From Mycolicibacterium agri (GTDB taxonomy: Bacteria > Actinomycetota > Actinomycetes > Mycobacteriales > Mycobacteriaceae), in NCBI RefSeq assembly GCF_002553505.1, contig NZ_PDCP01000041.1, positions 1 to 55,119 of the forward strand: DNA of 55,119 bases, written 5' to 3'. Below the pieces are notes generated by a model. That model worked only from the letters and a program-made list of their open reading frames with translations. It was not told the DNA's origin and did not search any database. Shown piece after piece: positions 34,510 through 42,864 of this stretch. Made by a program: the position numbers and the translations under genes. Within the stretch, counting starts at the first letter, position 1, and each line of letters starts with the position of its first letter.

Positions 34510-35291
34510 TTGTTGCTCAGCGCCGCATAGGTGCCGTCGTGCTGCGCGGTGCTCAGCCACTGGTTCACCGCGTTCTGCAGCGCTGTATCGCCTTGCGGCA
34601 GCAGGTAAGCCTTCTCGTCGGAGGTGAACGGCTGATCGACGCCCACCCCGCACAGCGCCGGATTCTGCTTGGTCTGATAGCGAATCTCGCTGGTGTCGGT
34701 GAACATCACGTCCGCCGCACCGGAGGTCAGCTGCTCGAAGATGGTGTTGTTGTCGGGGTAGATCTGCAACTGCGCGTTCTTGATATGCCCGCGGGCGAAC
34801 TCCTCGTTGGTGCCGCCGGGATTCTCGACGACGCGCACACCGGGCTGGTCGAAGTCGGCGAGCGTGCGGTATCGCGCGCTGTCGGTGCAGCGGATGATGG
34901 CGCTCTTGCCGTCGCGCAGATAGGGCTGGCTGAACAACGCGCGCTCGGCACGCGCCGCCGTGACGGTGATGCCGCCCATCGCGACATCGCAGCGAGACCC
35001 GATGTCGTTCATCAGGTTCGGCCACGTCGTGGGCACCAGCTCCAGATCGGCGCCGAGGTGCTCAGCGAGGCTGTGCGCCATGTCGATGTCGAGGCCCTGC
35101 CAATTGCCGTCGTCGCGGAACGTGAACGGGCGATAGTCACCGGTGCTGCACACCTTGACGACCTTGCTCGCCTCGATCTGCGGCAGCCGTGACTCGTCGG
35201 CCGTTGCAGTGCCGGACGTGACGGCGGAAGTGACAATTCCCAGGGGCAGCAGCGCGGCGGCAAGCCCGCGGCGCACGTTTCCAGCAGGCAT
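34482..35291 (-). CDS. Exported cyclohexadienyl dehydratase-like protein (SBP_bac_3 fold)
   Basis: This 269-residue protein has an N-terminal signal peptide with predicted cleavage near ATA-DE at residue 31, so it acts outside the cytoplasmic membrane. The fold is that of amino-acid-binding proteins (SBP_bac_3), but the motifs follow Pseudomonas PheC, cyclohexadienyl dehydratase: GDYRPFTFRD, PTTWPNLMNDI, MGGITVT, NPGGTNEEFA, YPDNNTIFEQ and FTSDEKAYLLP. Glutamate E202 in MFTDTSEIRYQ lies where PheC has its proposed catalytic glutamate. PheC converts prephenate or arogenate to phenylpyruvate or phenylalanine. No ABC permease genes adjoin it, which favours an enzyme. The ATG at 35291 is used; a GTG lies one codon upstream. 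Confidence 0.8.
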   Translation of the reverse strand: MPAGNVRRGLAAALLPLGIVTSAVTSGTATADESRLPQIEASKVVKVCSTGDYRPFTFRDDGNWQGLDIDMAHSLAEHLGADLELVPTTWPNLMNDIGSRCDVAMGGITVTAARAERALFSQPYLRDGKSAIIRCTDSARYRTLADFDQPGVRVVENPGGTNEEFARGHIKNAQLQIYPDNNTIFEQLTSGAADVMFTDTSEIRYQTKQNPALCGVGVDQPFTSDEKAYLLPQGDTALQNAVNQWLSTAQHDGTYAALSNNYLGAVVGP

Positions 35292-35324
35292 CACCGACCA
35301 CTTTAGGCCTTCGGTCGAGATCGT

Positions 35325-35330
35325 TATCGT
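35325..35330 (+). promoter_or_regulatory. Predicted -10 element for a leaderless transcript (AMP ligase)
   Basis: TATCGT matches TANNNT and ends six bases before the GTG at 35337, so transcription should begin at or next to the start codon. No Shine-Dalgarno sequence is present. This arrangement is common in mycobacteria. Confidence 0.5.
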
Positions 35331-35336
35331 CTAGGC

Positions 35337-36827
35337 GTGACTGAAACCTTTACCGAAAGGTTCGCAGCGGGGCTGGCCGGCTACGGCGACGGGCAGTGCA
35401 TCGAGTTCGAGGGCCGCTGGTACACCGGCGACGAGGTCACCGCCTACGCCGACGCGATCGGCGCCCAGCTGCGTGCGGCGGGTGTCGACGACGACGCGCC
35501 GGTCGGGCTGGTGGTGCGCAACCGACTGCCGCATGCGGCGGCGATCATCGGCTTCCTCGCGGCCGGGCGCGCGGTCTCGATGATCTATTCGTTTCAGTCG
35601 CCGGAGGCCATCGGCCGCGACATCGAAACGCTGAATCTCTCGGCGATCGTGGCCGATAGCGAAGACTGGACCGACGCGGTGATCACCGCCGCCAAACGGA
35701 CCGGCAGCGCAGGGGTCGCGCTGTCGGTGACGGCGCCCACCGTCACCGCCGTGCCCGGGCTCGAGCGCCGCGACGAATCCCGTCGGCACACCGAAGCCGA
35801 ACCCGATGTGGCGCTTCAGATTCTGACCAGCGGCACCACCGGCCCACCCAAACGGCAGTCGATCAAGACACGGGTGCTCGAACGCACGGTGTTCAGCGTG
35901 ACAAGCGGCGAAGCCGCACCACCAGGCGCCCCGCCCGAGTTCTCCTACTGGCAGTTCGGCGGCATCGGGGTGTGCCAGCTGATCGCAGGCATCTACAACG
36001 GCAGGCGCATCGTCATCCTGGAACGGTTCACCGTCGACGGCTGGGTGAACGCGGTGAAGACGCACGGCATCAAGCGCTCCGGCGTGCAGCCCGCCGTCAT
36101 TCGCATGCTGCTCGACGCCGACGTGCCCAAGGAAGACCTCGCGTCGCTGGACTTCCTGATCAGCGCGTCGGGCCCGCTGGACCCGGAGACCCGCGACGAG
36201 TTCGAGGCGCGCTACGGGATCGCGGTCAAATTGGCTTACGGAGCAACCGAATTCGCCGGGTCGCTGTGCGCCTGGACACCGGAGATGGAACGCGAGTTTG
36301 GCGCCAGCAAGCGCAACAGCGTCGGGCGGGCGCTGCCCGACACGCAGCTGCGCATCGTCGACCCCGACACCGGCGCCGAGCCGCCCACCGGTGAGCGTGG
36401 GCTGGTGGAGGCGAAGATCGCCGCGATCAGCGACGACTGGATCCGCACCACCGACATCGCCTCGATCGACGAGGACGGCTTCGTCACCTTGCACGGCAGG
36501 GCCGACGGCGCCATCAACCGCGGCGGTTTCAAGATTCTGCCGGAAACCGTTCGGCGCGTACTGATTTCGCATCCGGCCGTGCGCGACGCCTGCGTGGTCG
36601 GGGTACCCGACGCGCGGCTGGGCCAGGTGCCGTTCGCGGCCGTCGAAGTGACACCGGGCCTGCCAGTGCCGACCGAGGACGAACTCGAAGACATGGTCCG
36701 CCGCTCGCTTCCGGTGTACAACGTGCCGGTCGCCTTCGTCATGGTCGACGAACTGCCGCGCAACCCGGCGCTGAAGGTCAGCCTGCCCGCCGTCGCTGCG
36801 CTCTACGAATCGCGCTCGAAGACGTAG
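35337..36827 (+). CDS. AMP-dependent acyl-CoA synthetase/ligase (FadD-like)
   Basis: This 496-residue ANL-superfamily enzyme has the phosphate-binding motif ILTSGTTGPPKR near residue 163, the A5 region LAYGATEFAGS near 300, the aspartate segment IRTTDIASIDEDGF near 375, GRADGAINRGGFKI, and the C-terminal lysine in RNPALKVSLPA. It is somewhat shorter than typical FadD proteins (about 540 residues), mainly in the N-terminal domain. It is divergent from the exported dehydratase-like gene and appears monocistronic. The acid substrate is unknown. The last 25 bases overlap the convergent methyltransferase gene. Confidence 0.88.
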   Translation: MTETFTERFAAGLAGYGDGQCIEFEGRWYTGDEVTAYADAIGAQLRAAGVDDDAPVGLVVRNRLPHAAAIIGFLAAGRAVSMIYSFQSPEAIGRDIETLNLSAIVADSEDWTDAVITAAKRTGSAGVALSVTAPTVTAVPGLERRDESRRHTEAEPDVALQILTSGTTGPPKRQSIKTRVLERTVFSVTSGEAAPPGAPPEFSYWQFGGIGVCQLIAGIYNGRRIVILERFTVDGWVNAVKTHGIKRSGVQPAVIRMLLDADVPKEDLASLDFLISASGPLDPETRDEFEARYGIAVKLAYGATEFAGSLCAWTPEMEREFGASKRNSVGRALPDTQLRIVDPDTGAEPPTGERGLVEAKIAAISDDWIRTTDIASIDEDGFVTLHGRADGAINRGGFKILPETVRRVLISHPAVRDACVVGVPDARLGQVPFAAVEVTPGLPVPTEDELEDMVRRSLPVYNVPVAFVMVDELPRNPALKVSLPAVAALYESRSKT

Positions 36828-37408
36828 AACCGCGCCGGCTGCTGGCCTTTGCGCGCTTCGGCGGGTTCGGGGCCCGACGAGAGCATCTTCCAGTCCGTCG
36901 CGAACAGCGTTTCGACCTCGTCGGGATTGATGCCGGGCACACCGAATATGGTGCCGCGGAGGAACTCCACCAACAGCAGCCGCGCACCGGGTGCGGCCGC
37001 CGCCGTCACCTCCCGCACGTAGGACCGCCGGTCGTCGGCGTTCATGCCGTGCAGGCACCCGTTGTCGACAATCAGTTCGAAGCCCGACCCGATGCCGTAC
37101 TCACTCAACCGGGTGACGTCGGCCTGCTCGAAGCGGATGTCGACATTCTCCGCGGCGGCTTTGGCGCGCGCCTTGTCCAGCGCGGTGGCGACGAAGTCGA
37201 CGCCGGTGACCTGCCAGCCGTGCTTGGCCAGATAGATGGAGTTGTCCCCGGTGCCGCAGCCCACGTCCAGCGCAGTCCCGGGTTGCAGCGGCGGGGTGTG
37301 GCTGTCGCCTTCGACCAGCGTCTGCAGGCTTTTCGCCAGCGGATGACCGTCCCAAGGCGCGAAGCCGATCCGGTAGAGGACCCGGTAGAGCAACTGCCGG
37401 GACGACAT
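36803..37408 (-). CDS. Class I SAM-dependent methyltransferase
   Basis: This 201-residue Rossmann-fold methyltransferase has motif I LDVGCGTGDNSIYLAKHG (residues about 47-64), the acidic residue in VTGVDF that holds the SAM ribose, motif II-like EQADVTRL and DNGCLHGM. It resembles the thiol/small-molecule methyltransferases of the Methyltransf_25 type. The ATG at 37408 lies one base downstream of the stop of the PPOX-family gene, so the two are co-transcribed. The target is unknown. Confidence 0.88.
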   Translation of the reverse strand: MSSRQLLYRVLYRIGFAPWDGHPLAKSLQTLVEGDSHTPPLQPGTALDVGCGTGDNSIYLAKHGWQVTGVDFVATALDKARAKAAAENVDIRFEQADVTRLSEYGIGSGFELIVDNGCLHGMNADDRRSYVREVTAAAAPGARLLLVEFLRGTIFGVPGINPDEVETLFATDWKMLSSGPEPAEARKGQQPARFYVFERDS

Positions 37409-37409
37409 G

Positions 37410-37835
37410 TCACACCGATCCCAGGTCCGCCGAAAGCCAGTGCTGCGGACGCATGTAGATCACCACGCTCTCGCCGTGCTCGCGGCGGGCGAATTCCAGA
37501 TACGGCTCGACCGCTTCGGGCCGAAGATAGCGCTTCGTCAGCTCGACGAGCTGGTCGTCGGTCGCGGGTTCGACGCGACTGACGGGGCCGTCGACCGACA
37601 CATACCGGACCGTGGGTTCGACGCGGTCGACCATCAAGGTGAACTCGCCCTGGGTCTCGATGAGCCGATGCTTGCGTGAGCCGAGGCCGGTGAGCACCCA
37701 TGGCTCACCGCCGGGTTGGTACTGATACCAGATGGGCACGGTCAGCGGTCCACGCTTGTCGCCCGCGGAAACCGACAACGCAGCGACGTGAGGCTCGGCC
37801 AGAAACTGTTCGCGTTCTTCCTTGGAAAGGGCCAT
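37410..37835 (-). CDS. Pyridoxamine 5'-phosphate oxidase-family (FMN/F420-binding split barrel) protein
   Basis: This 141-residue split beta-barrel protein is of the type named F420- or FMN-dependent PPOX-class oxidoreductase in mycobacteria. The N-terminus AEPHVAALSVSAGDKRGPL and the TVPIWYQYQPGG strand are the family core, followed by KHRLIETQGEFTLMVD. Small members of this group use F420H2 to reduce biliverdin or quinone-like compounds, but the cofactor cannot be settled here. It is divergent from the LLM-type oxidoreductase at 37909, which is also a likely F420 user. Confidence 0.84.
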   Translation of the reverse strand: MALSKEEREQFLAEPHVAALSVSAGDKRGPLTVPIWYQYQPGGEPWVLTGLGSRKHRLIETQGEFTLMVDRVEPTVRYVSVDGPVSRVEPATDDQLVELTKRYLRPEAVEPYLEFARREHGESVVIYMRPQHWLSADLGSV

Positions 37836-37842
37836 GATCGTC

Positions 37843-37848
37843 AGGCTA
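37843..37848 (-). promoter_or_regulatory. Predicted -10 element for a leaderless transcript (PPOX-family gene)
   Basis: The complement reads TAGCCT, matching TANNNT, and ends seven bases before the ATG at 37835. A start of transcription on or beside the ATG is expected. Confidence 0.45.
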
Positions 37849-37894
37849 GGCCTCTAGCGACACACAGGCCGCGCATTTCGATAGGGCTCGGGCT

Positions 37895-37900
37895 TAGAGT
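37895..37900 (+). promoter_or_regulatory. Predicted -10 element for a leaderless transcript (LLM oxidoreductase)
   Basis: TAGAGT matches TANNNT and ends eight bases before the ATG at 37909, with no Shine-Dalgarno sequence between them. It lies in the 73-base divergent gap shared with the PPOX-family gene. Confidence 0.45.
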
Positions 37901-37908
37901 CGGATGTC

Positions 37909-38898
37909 ATGCGCTTCGGATTGTTCATACCTCAAGGGTGGCGACTCGATCTGGTGGACATCCCCACCGAACAGCACTGGCCGGTGATGCGTGAGCTCGC
38001 CGCGCACGCCGACAACGGGCCGTGGGACTCGCTGTGGGTGTACGACCATTTCCACACCGTGCCGGTGCCCACCGACGAAGCCACGCATGAGGCGTGGTCG
38101 CTGATGTCGGCATACGCGGCGACCACGTCGCGGATCAAACTCGGGCAGATGTGCACCGCGATGAGCTACCGCAACCCGGTGTATCTGGCCAAGGTCGCCG
38201 CCACCGCCGACATCATCAGCGGCGGGCGCGTCCAGATGGGCATCGGCGGCGGCTGGTATGAACACGAGTGGCGGGCTTACGGTTACGGCTTTCCGTCTGC
38301 GGGAGTGCGCCTGGCGCGCCTGGACGAAGGCGTTCAGATCATGCGCGAGGCGTGGCGGAACGGCCGAGTCACGTTCCACGGCAAGCACTATGACGCCGAC
38401 GACGCCATCGTCGCGCCGAAACCGTTGCAGGACGGCGGATTACCGATGTGGATCGCAGGCGGCGGGGAGAAGGTGACGCTGAAGATCGCGGCCAAGTACG
38501 CGCAGTACACCAACTTCACCTCCGAACCCGACGGGTTCGCGCACAAGTCGCAGGTGTTGGCCGATCACTGTCGCGACGTCGGCACCGACTACGACGCGAT
38601 CGTGCGGTCGTCGAACTTCAACGCCGTCATCGGCGAATCCGAAGCCGAGGTCGACGACCGCATCGCCGCCATCCGCGCCAAGCAGGTCGCCAAGGCCGAC
38701 GAGCAGGCCGTCGACGCCATGCTCAACACGATGAAGTCGCCCGGTTCGGCTTCCGGTACACCCGAACAGGTCATCGAGAAGTTGAAGCGGATGCGCGACC
38801 TCGGCTGCGAGTACGCGATCCTGTACTTCCCCGAGGCGGCCTACGACCGTTCCGGCATCGAGCTGTTCGAGCAGAAGGTCATCCCGGAGCTGACCTGA
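37909..38898 (+). CDS. LLM-class flavin/F420-dependent oxidoreductase
   Basis: This 329-residue TIM-barrel protein belongs to the luciferase-like monooxygenase superfamily. The N-terminus MRFGLFIPQGWRLDLVDI and the segments WDSLWVYDHFHTVP, SGGRVQMGIGGGWYEHEWRA and PMWIAGGGEKVTLKIAAKYA are typical of the mycobacterial F420-dependent group (glucose-6-phosphate dehydrogenase/reductase relatives). The electron donor and substrate are unknown. It is followed by the convergent proline-rich protein gene after six bases. Confidence 0.9.
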   Translation: MRFGLFIPQGWRLDLVDIPTEQHWPVMRELAAHADNGPWDSLWVYDHFHTVPVPTDEATHEAWSLMSAYAATTSRIKLGQMCTAMSYRNPVYLAKVAATADIISGGRVQMGIGGGWYEHEWRAYGYGFPSAGVRLARLDEGVQIMREAWRNGRVTFHGKHYDADDAIVAPKPLQDGGLPMWIAGGGEKVTLKIAAKYAQYTNFTSEPDGFAHKSQVLADHCRDVGTDYDAIVRSSNFNAVIGESEAEVDDRIAAIRAKQVAKADEQAVDAMLNTMKSPGSASGTPEQVIEKLKRMRDLGCEYAILYFPEAAYDRSGIELFEQKVIPELT

Positions 38899-38904
38899 CG
38901 CTGA

Positions 38905-39480
38905 CTACGGCGTCGGCGCCGGGGGCGGTGGCGCGGCCGGATCTGGCGGCGGCGTGTCGAAGTAGCCGGGCGGCGGAGGTCCGTCCAACGGGTAGTAGCC
39001 GGGCGGCAGCGGCGGCCCGCCGCCTTGGTCCTTCGGCTCCACCGGTGGTCCGTTCGATTCTGGCGCGGTCAGCGATTTGTAGCCGGGCGGCAGTTGCGGC
39101 GCCGGACCTGCGCCGGGCGGCGGCGGGTGCGCGCCGGGGGCCTGACCGGGCGGCGTTTCGGCGAACCCGTACGGGTCCTTGGCCTGGTTCCAGGCGTCCC
39201 GCAGGAAGCCCAGCGGGCCGTCGCTGTGCCCCGAGCCGTACACCGGATTGGTGATCTCGGGCACCGGCGGCGGCCCGACCGGCGGCGGTGCCGCGACCAC
39301 GTCGCCGCCGACGGGGTCGCCTGCGGGAGCGGGCTCGAACACGGGCTGGCCTGGCGGAATCGGCTGTCCCGGCGGTGGTGGAGGCGGCGGCGGTTCCGCG
39401 CTCGCCTGGGCCGCAACGCTGAGCGCACCGAATCCGATGACCGTCCCTGCGATCGCCACGGCGGCGATTCTTCGCGTCAT
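38905..39480 (-). CDS. Proline-rich secreted protein
   Basis: This 191-residue protein has an N-terminal signal peptide (MTRRIAAVAIAGTVIGFG, cleavage probably after AQASA near residue 28) and a mature part dominated by proline and glycine, including a run of eight prolines. Short recurring units of the form LPPGYxxL appear at least twice (LPPGYKSL, LPPGYYPL). No domain was recognised. Such proteins are common in the mycobacterial cell wall. It is downstream of acsA in the same direction, with a 78-base gap. Confidence 0.8.
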   Translation of the reverse strand: MTRRIAAVAIAGTVIGFGALSVAAQASAEPPPPPPPPGQPIPPGQPVFEPAPAGDPVGGDVVAAPPPVGPPPVPEITNPVYGSGHSDGPLGFLRDAWNQAKDPYGFAETPPGQAPGAHPPPPGAGPAPQLPPGYKSLTAPESNGPPVEPKDQGGGPPLPPGYYPLDGPPPPGYFDTPPPDPAAPPPPAPTP

Positions 39481-39558
39481 GAGTGACGAGGCTAGCCGGT
39501 GGGCCGAGCGCCCGCGTGATTACCCGGCCAACCCGCCTGATCCGGCCACGTCCATCGG

Positions 39559-41511
39559 CTAGCGGGCGGCCCTGATCGCCTCGAACACCGTCGGGTCGAG
39601 AAGTGTTGAGGTGTCTCCCAGTTCGCGGCCCTCGGCGACGTCACGCAGCAGCCGCCGCATGATCTTGCCGCTGCGAGTCTTCGGCAGCTCGGGTACGACA
39701 TGAACTTCCTTGGGCCGGGCGATCGGCGAAATCTCGCGTGCCACTTCGGCTCTGAGCTCTTCGATCATCTCGGCTCCACCGTCGGCGCGGTCGGCCTGAA
39801 GGATCACGAACGCGATGATGGCCTGTCCGGTGTGCTCGTCGCTGGCGCCGACAACGGCGGCCTCGGCGACGTGGGCATGCCCGACGAGCGCGGACTCCAC
39901 CTCGGCGGTCGAGATGCGGTGCCCGGAGACGTTCATGACGTCGTCGATGCGGCCGAGGACCCAGATGTTGCCGTCGAGGTCGTAGCGGGCGCCGTCACCG
40001 GCGAAGTACCAGCCGCGGTCGGCGAACCGCGACCAGTACGTCTCGCGGAAGCGCTTCGGGTCGCCCCAGATGCCGCGCAGCATCGACGGCCACGGCTGAT
40101 CGAGCACCAGATAGCCCGACGCGTGCTCGCCGTATTCGGGGCTCGGCTCGATGAGGTTGCCGTGGTCGTCGACCACACGCGCGGAGATTCCGGGCAGTGG
40201 CCTGGTGGCCGAACCCGGCTTGCACTCGGTGACGCCGGGCAGCGGCGAGATCATCGCCGCGCCGGTCTCAGTCTGCCACCAGGTGTCGACGATCGGAGTT
40301 TCGTTGGCGCCGAAGACCTCTCGATACCACCGCCAGGCTTCCGGATTGATCGGCTCGCCCACGGTGCCGAGCAGTCGCAGCGTCGACAGGTCGTGGCTGT
40401 CGGCGATGTCTCGGCCCCACTTCATGAACGTGCGCACCAGCGTCGGCGCCGTGTAGTAGATCGTGACGCCGTAGCGCTCGATGATCTCGAAGTGACGGTG
40501 CTGGTCGGGCCATGCCGGCGTGCCCTCGTAGAGCACCTGCGTGGCCCCGTTGGACAGCGGCCCGTAGACGACGTAGCTGTGGCCGGTGATCCACCCGATG
40601 TCGGCGGTGCACCAATACACGTCGGTCTCCGGCTTGATGTCGAAAACATAGTGGTGGGTGTAGGACGCCTGGGTCAGGTAGCCGCCGGATGTGTGGACGA
40701 TGCCTTTCGGCTTGCCCGTGGTCCCCGACGTGTACAGCAAAAACAGCGGATGTTCGGAGTTGAACGCCTGCGGGGTGTGGTCGGGTGACGCGGAGTCGAC
40801 GACGTCGTGCCACCACACATCGCGGCCCTCGCGCCACGGCGTCTCGATGCCGGTGCGCCGTACCACGAGCACATGCTCGACAGTGGTGTCTGTTGAAACC
40901 GCTTCGTCGACGGCAGCTTTCAGCGGCACGGCCTGCCCGCGCCGGTACTGTCCGTCGGTGGTGATGACCACCTTGGCTTCGGCGTCGTCGATGCGCGCCT
41001 TCAACGCCGAGGCGGCGTAACCGGCGAAGACCACCGAATGCAGGACACCCAGCCGCGCGCACGCCAGCATCGCCACGACGGCTTCCGGGATCATCGGCAT
41101 ATAGATGGCCACCCGATCACCTGCCCGCAACCCCAGGGCGGTCAAGGCGTTGGCGGCGCGGCACACGTCGGTGAACAGTTCGGCGTAGGTGATGGAACGC
41201 CGGTCGTCGACCGGTTCACCCTCCCAGTGGATCGCCACCCGCTCGCCGAGTCCCGCCTCGACATGGCGGTCGACGCAGTTGTAGGCGACGTTGAGGGCGC
41301 CGTCGGCGAACCACTTGGCGAACGGCGCCTCCGACCAGTCGAGCACCTCGGTGAACGGCGTCTGCCACGACAACCGGTTGGCCTGCTTGGCCCAGAACCC
41401 CAACCGGTCGGCGGCGGCCTCGCGATACAGCGCCTCGGTGCCGTTGGCCTGCGCTGCGAACTCGACGGAAGCCGGATATGTTGCGGGGGCTTCGGTGAAT
41501 GTGTCGGTCAT
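39559..41511 (-). CDS. acsA: Acetyl-CoA synthetase
   Basis: AcsA (650 residues) converts acetate, ATP and CoA to acetyl-CoA. The motifs are LLYTSGTTGKPKGIVHTSGG near residue 260, TVGEPINPEAW, DTWWQTETGAAM with the acetate-pocket tryptophan, and YFAGDGARYDLDGNIWVLGR. The catalytic lysine is K616 in PKTRSGKIMRRLL, the residue that protein acetyltransferases modify in mycobacteria to switch the enzyme off. The size and ends match the family. It is divergent from a LytS/LytTR system and two probable acetate-type symporters, which together make a monocarboxylate uptake and activation unit. Confidence 0.96.
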   Translation of the reverse strand: MTDTFTEAPATYPASVEFAAQANGTEALYREAAADRLGFWAKQANRLSWQTPFTEVLDWSEAPFAKWFADGALNVAYNCVDRHVEAGLGERVAIHWEGEPVDDRRSITYAELFTDVCRAANALTALGLRAGDRVAIYMPMIPEAVVAMLACARLGVLHSVVFAGYAASALKARIDDAEAKVVITTDGQYRRGQAVPLKAAVDEAVSTDTTVEHVLVVRRTGIETPWREGRDVWWHDVVDSASPDHTPQAFNSEHPLFLLYTSGTTGKPKGIVHTSGGYLTQASYTHHYVFDIKPETDVYWCTADIGWITGHSYVVYGPLSNGATQVLYEGTPAWPDQHRHFEIIERYGVTIYYTAPTLVRTFMKWGRDIADSHDLSTLRLLGTVGEPINPEAWRWYREVFGANETPIVDTWWQTETGAAMISPLPGVTECKPGSATRPLPGISARVVDDHGNLIEPSPEYGEHASGYLVLDQPWPSMLRGIWGDPKRFRETYWSRFADRGWYFAGDGARYDLDGNIWVLGRIDDVMNVSGHRISTAEVESALVGHAHVAEAAVVGASDEHTGQAIIAFVILQADRADGGAEMIEELRAEVAREISPIARPKEVHVVPELPKTRSGKIMRRLLRDVAEGRELGDTSTLLDPTVFEAIRAAR

Positions 41512-41658
41512 GCGCTGTGAGCGTAGTCACGAAATGCCTGCTCAACGGGCCCGAGTCACAGTAGTCTGCGAGCGGCGCAAGACGAGCGCCGACCGGTCGA
41601 TGCCGTCGGCCGAACGGCCGGAAGGCTGCGGGTGAACCGCGGCTTTGAATGAGGAGAG
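41512..41658. promoter_or_regulatory. Divergent promoter region between acsA and the LytS-like kinase
   Basis: This 147-base gap serves both directions. The complement of 41520-41525 is TACGCT, eight bases before the acsA ATG, giving a probable leaderless acsA message. Rightward, TAGTCT (41562-41567) is a candidate -10 for the kinase gene. The related strings GTAGTCACG and GAGTCACAGTAGTC lie between them and might be sites for the LytTR regulator, but they are not clear direct repeats. Confidence 0.4.
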
Positions 41659-42864
41659 ATGTCCGGCGCATATCTGGTGGCGGTGGTGGCGATTCTGGCC
41701 GTCGCCGCCGTGGTCGCCGCCGCGCTGCTGGTCCGCACGCGCCGCGTGGTGGCCACGCCGACCGAACGGGCCGTGCACGACGCGCTGCACACCGCCTCGC
41801 TGGCTGCTCGCGCGCTGCGCAAGGGATTGGGGCCGGAATCGGCGCGCGCCGCGGCACCGCATCTGCGCGCTCTCACCGGCGCCGACGGCCTGGCGGTGTT
41901 CGGCGCCGACGGCCGGCTGTTGGTGCGCGACCCGGACCAGGCGAGCGCATGGGCCGCCGACGTGCCCGCCGCGTGTGAACGCGCCGCCGCCGACGCGATC
42001 ACCGGTGGCCGTCGCGTGCTGGCGCATCGGCACCCGACGGTGATCGCCGAGCCGCTTTCCGTCGACGACACCGGGGTGATGGGCGTGCTCGTCGTGGTGA
42101 CCAACCGGGCACCGGCCCCCGGCATGCTCGGCGCCGTCGGCGAGGTCGCCCGGTATGCGTCCAGCCAACTGGAACTGGCCGAACTCGACGCGTCGCGGGC
42201 CCGCCTTGACCGCGCCGAGGTCCTGGCGCTGCGGGCCCAGATCAGTCCGCACTTCATCTACAACGCGTTGAACACCGTCGCGTCGTTCGTGCGCACCGAC
42301 CCCGACCGTGCTCGCGATCTGATCCTCGACTTCGCCGATTTCACCCGCTATTCGTTCCGTGCCGCCGGGCAGTACACCACGCTGGCCGAAGAACTGCGCA
42401 ACATCGACCGCTACCTGCGGCTGGAGCGGGCACGGTTCGGGGAGTCGCTGAAGGTCAAACTCGACGTGGCGCCCGAGGTGCTCAATGTGGTTGTGCCCTT
42501 TCTGATGTTGCAGCCGCTGGTGGAGAACGCGGTGCGGCACGGGCTGGCCGGCCGCGGCGGCGGCAGTATCGAAATCGTGGCCCGCGACGAGGGATCCGAC
42601 TGCGCGATCACCGTGGAGGACGACGGCGTCGGGATGGATCCGGAAACGCTGCGCTCGGGTGAGGCCGACGTGCTGGCCGACGGCGGCTCGGGGGAGGAGC
42701 GGGCGCACGTCGGCCTGACCAATGTCGATCACCGGCTGCGCGCGGCGTTCGGCAACGATTACGGTCTGGTGGTCGAGACGGCGATCGGTGCGGGCACCAA
42801 GGTGATGATGCGAGTGCCGAAGTTCCGGTCCGGGATACGGGCCGGCGGAGGGGCCCTGGCATGA
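41659..42864 (+). CDS. LytS-type sensor histidine kinase
   Basis: This 401-residue kinase has one N-terminal membrane segment (residues 4-26), a GAF-like cytoplasmic sensor (about 65-165) and a His_kinase/HATPase_c pair. The phospho-accepting histidine is in RAQISPHFIYNALNTVASF near residue 197, the N-box is QPLVENAVRHGLAG and the G-box DDGVGMDPETL. It lacks the 5TM-LYT membrane domain of classic LytS/BtsS, so it probably senses a cytoplasmic signal. The ATG at 41659 follows GAGGAGAG. The response regulator gene overlaps it by four bases. Confidence 0.92.
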   Translation: MSGAYLVAVVAILAVAAVVAAALLVRTRRVVATPTERAVHDALHTASLAARALRKGLGPESARAAAPHLRALTGADGLAVFGADGRLLVRDPDQASAWAADVPAACERAAADAITGGRRVLAHRHPTVIAEPLSVDDTGVMGVLVVVTNRAPAPGMLGAVGEVARYASSQLELAELDASRARLDRAEVLALRAQISPHFIYNALNTVASFVRTDPDRARDLILDFADFTRYSFRAAGQYTTLAEELRNIDRYLRLERARFGESLKVKLDVAPEVLNVVVPFLMLQPLVENAVRHGLAGRGGGSIEIVARDEGSDCAITVEDDGVGMDPETLRSGEADVLADGGSGEERAHVGLTNVDHRLRAAFGNDYGLVVETAIGAGTKVMMRVPKFRSGIRAGGGALA

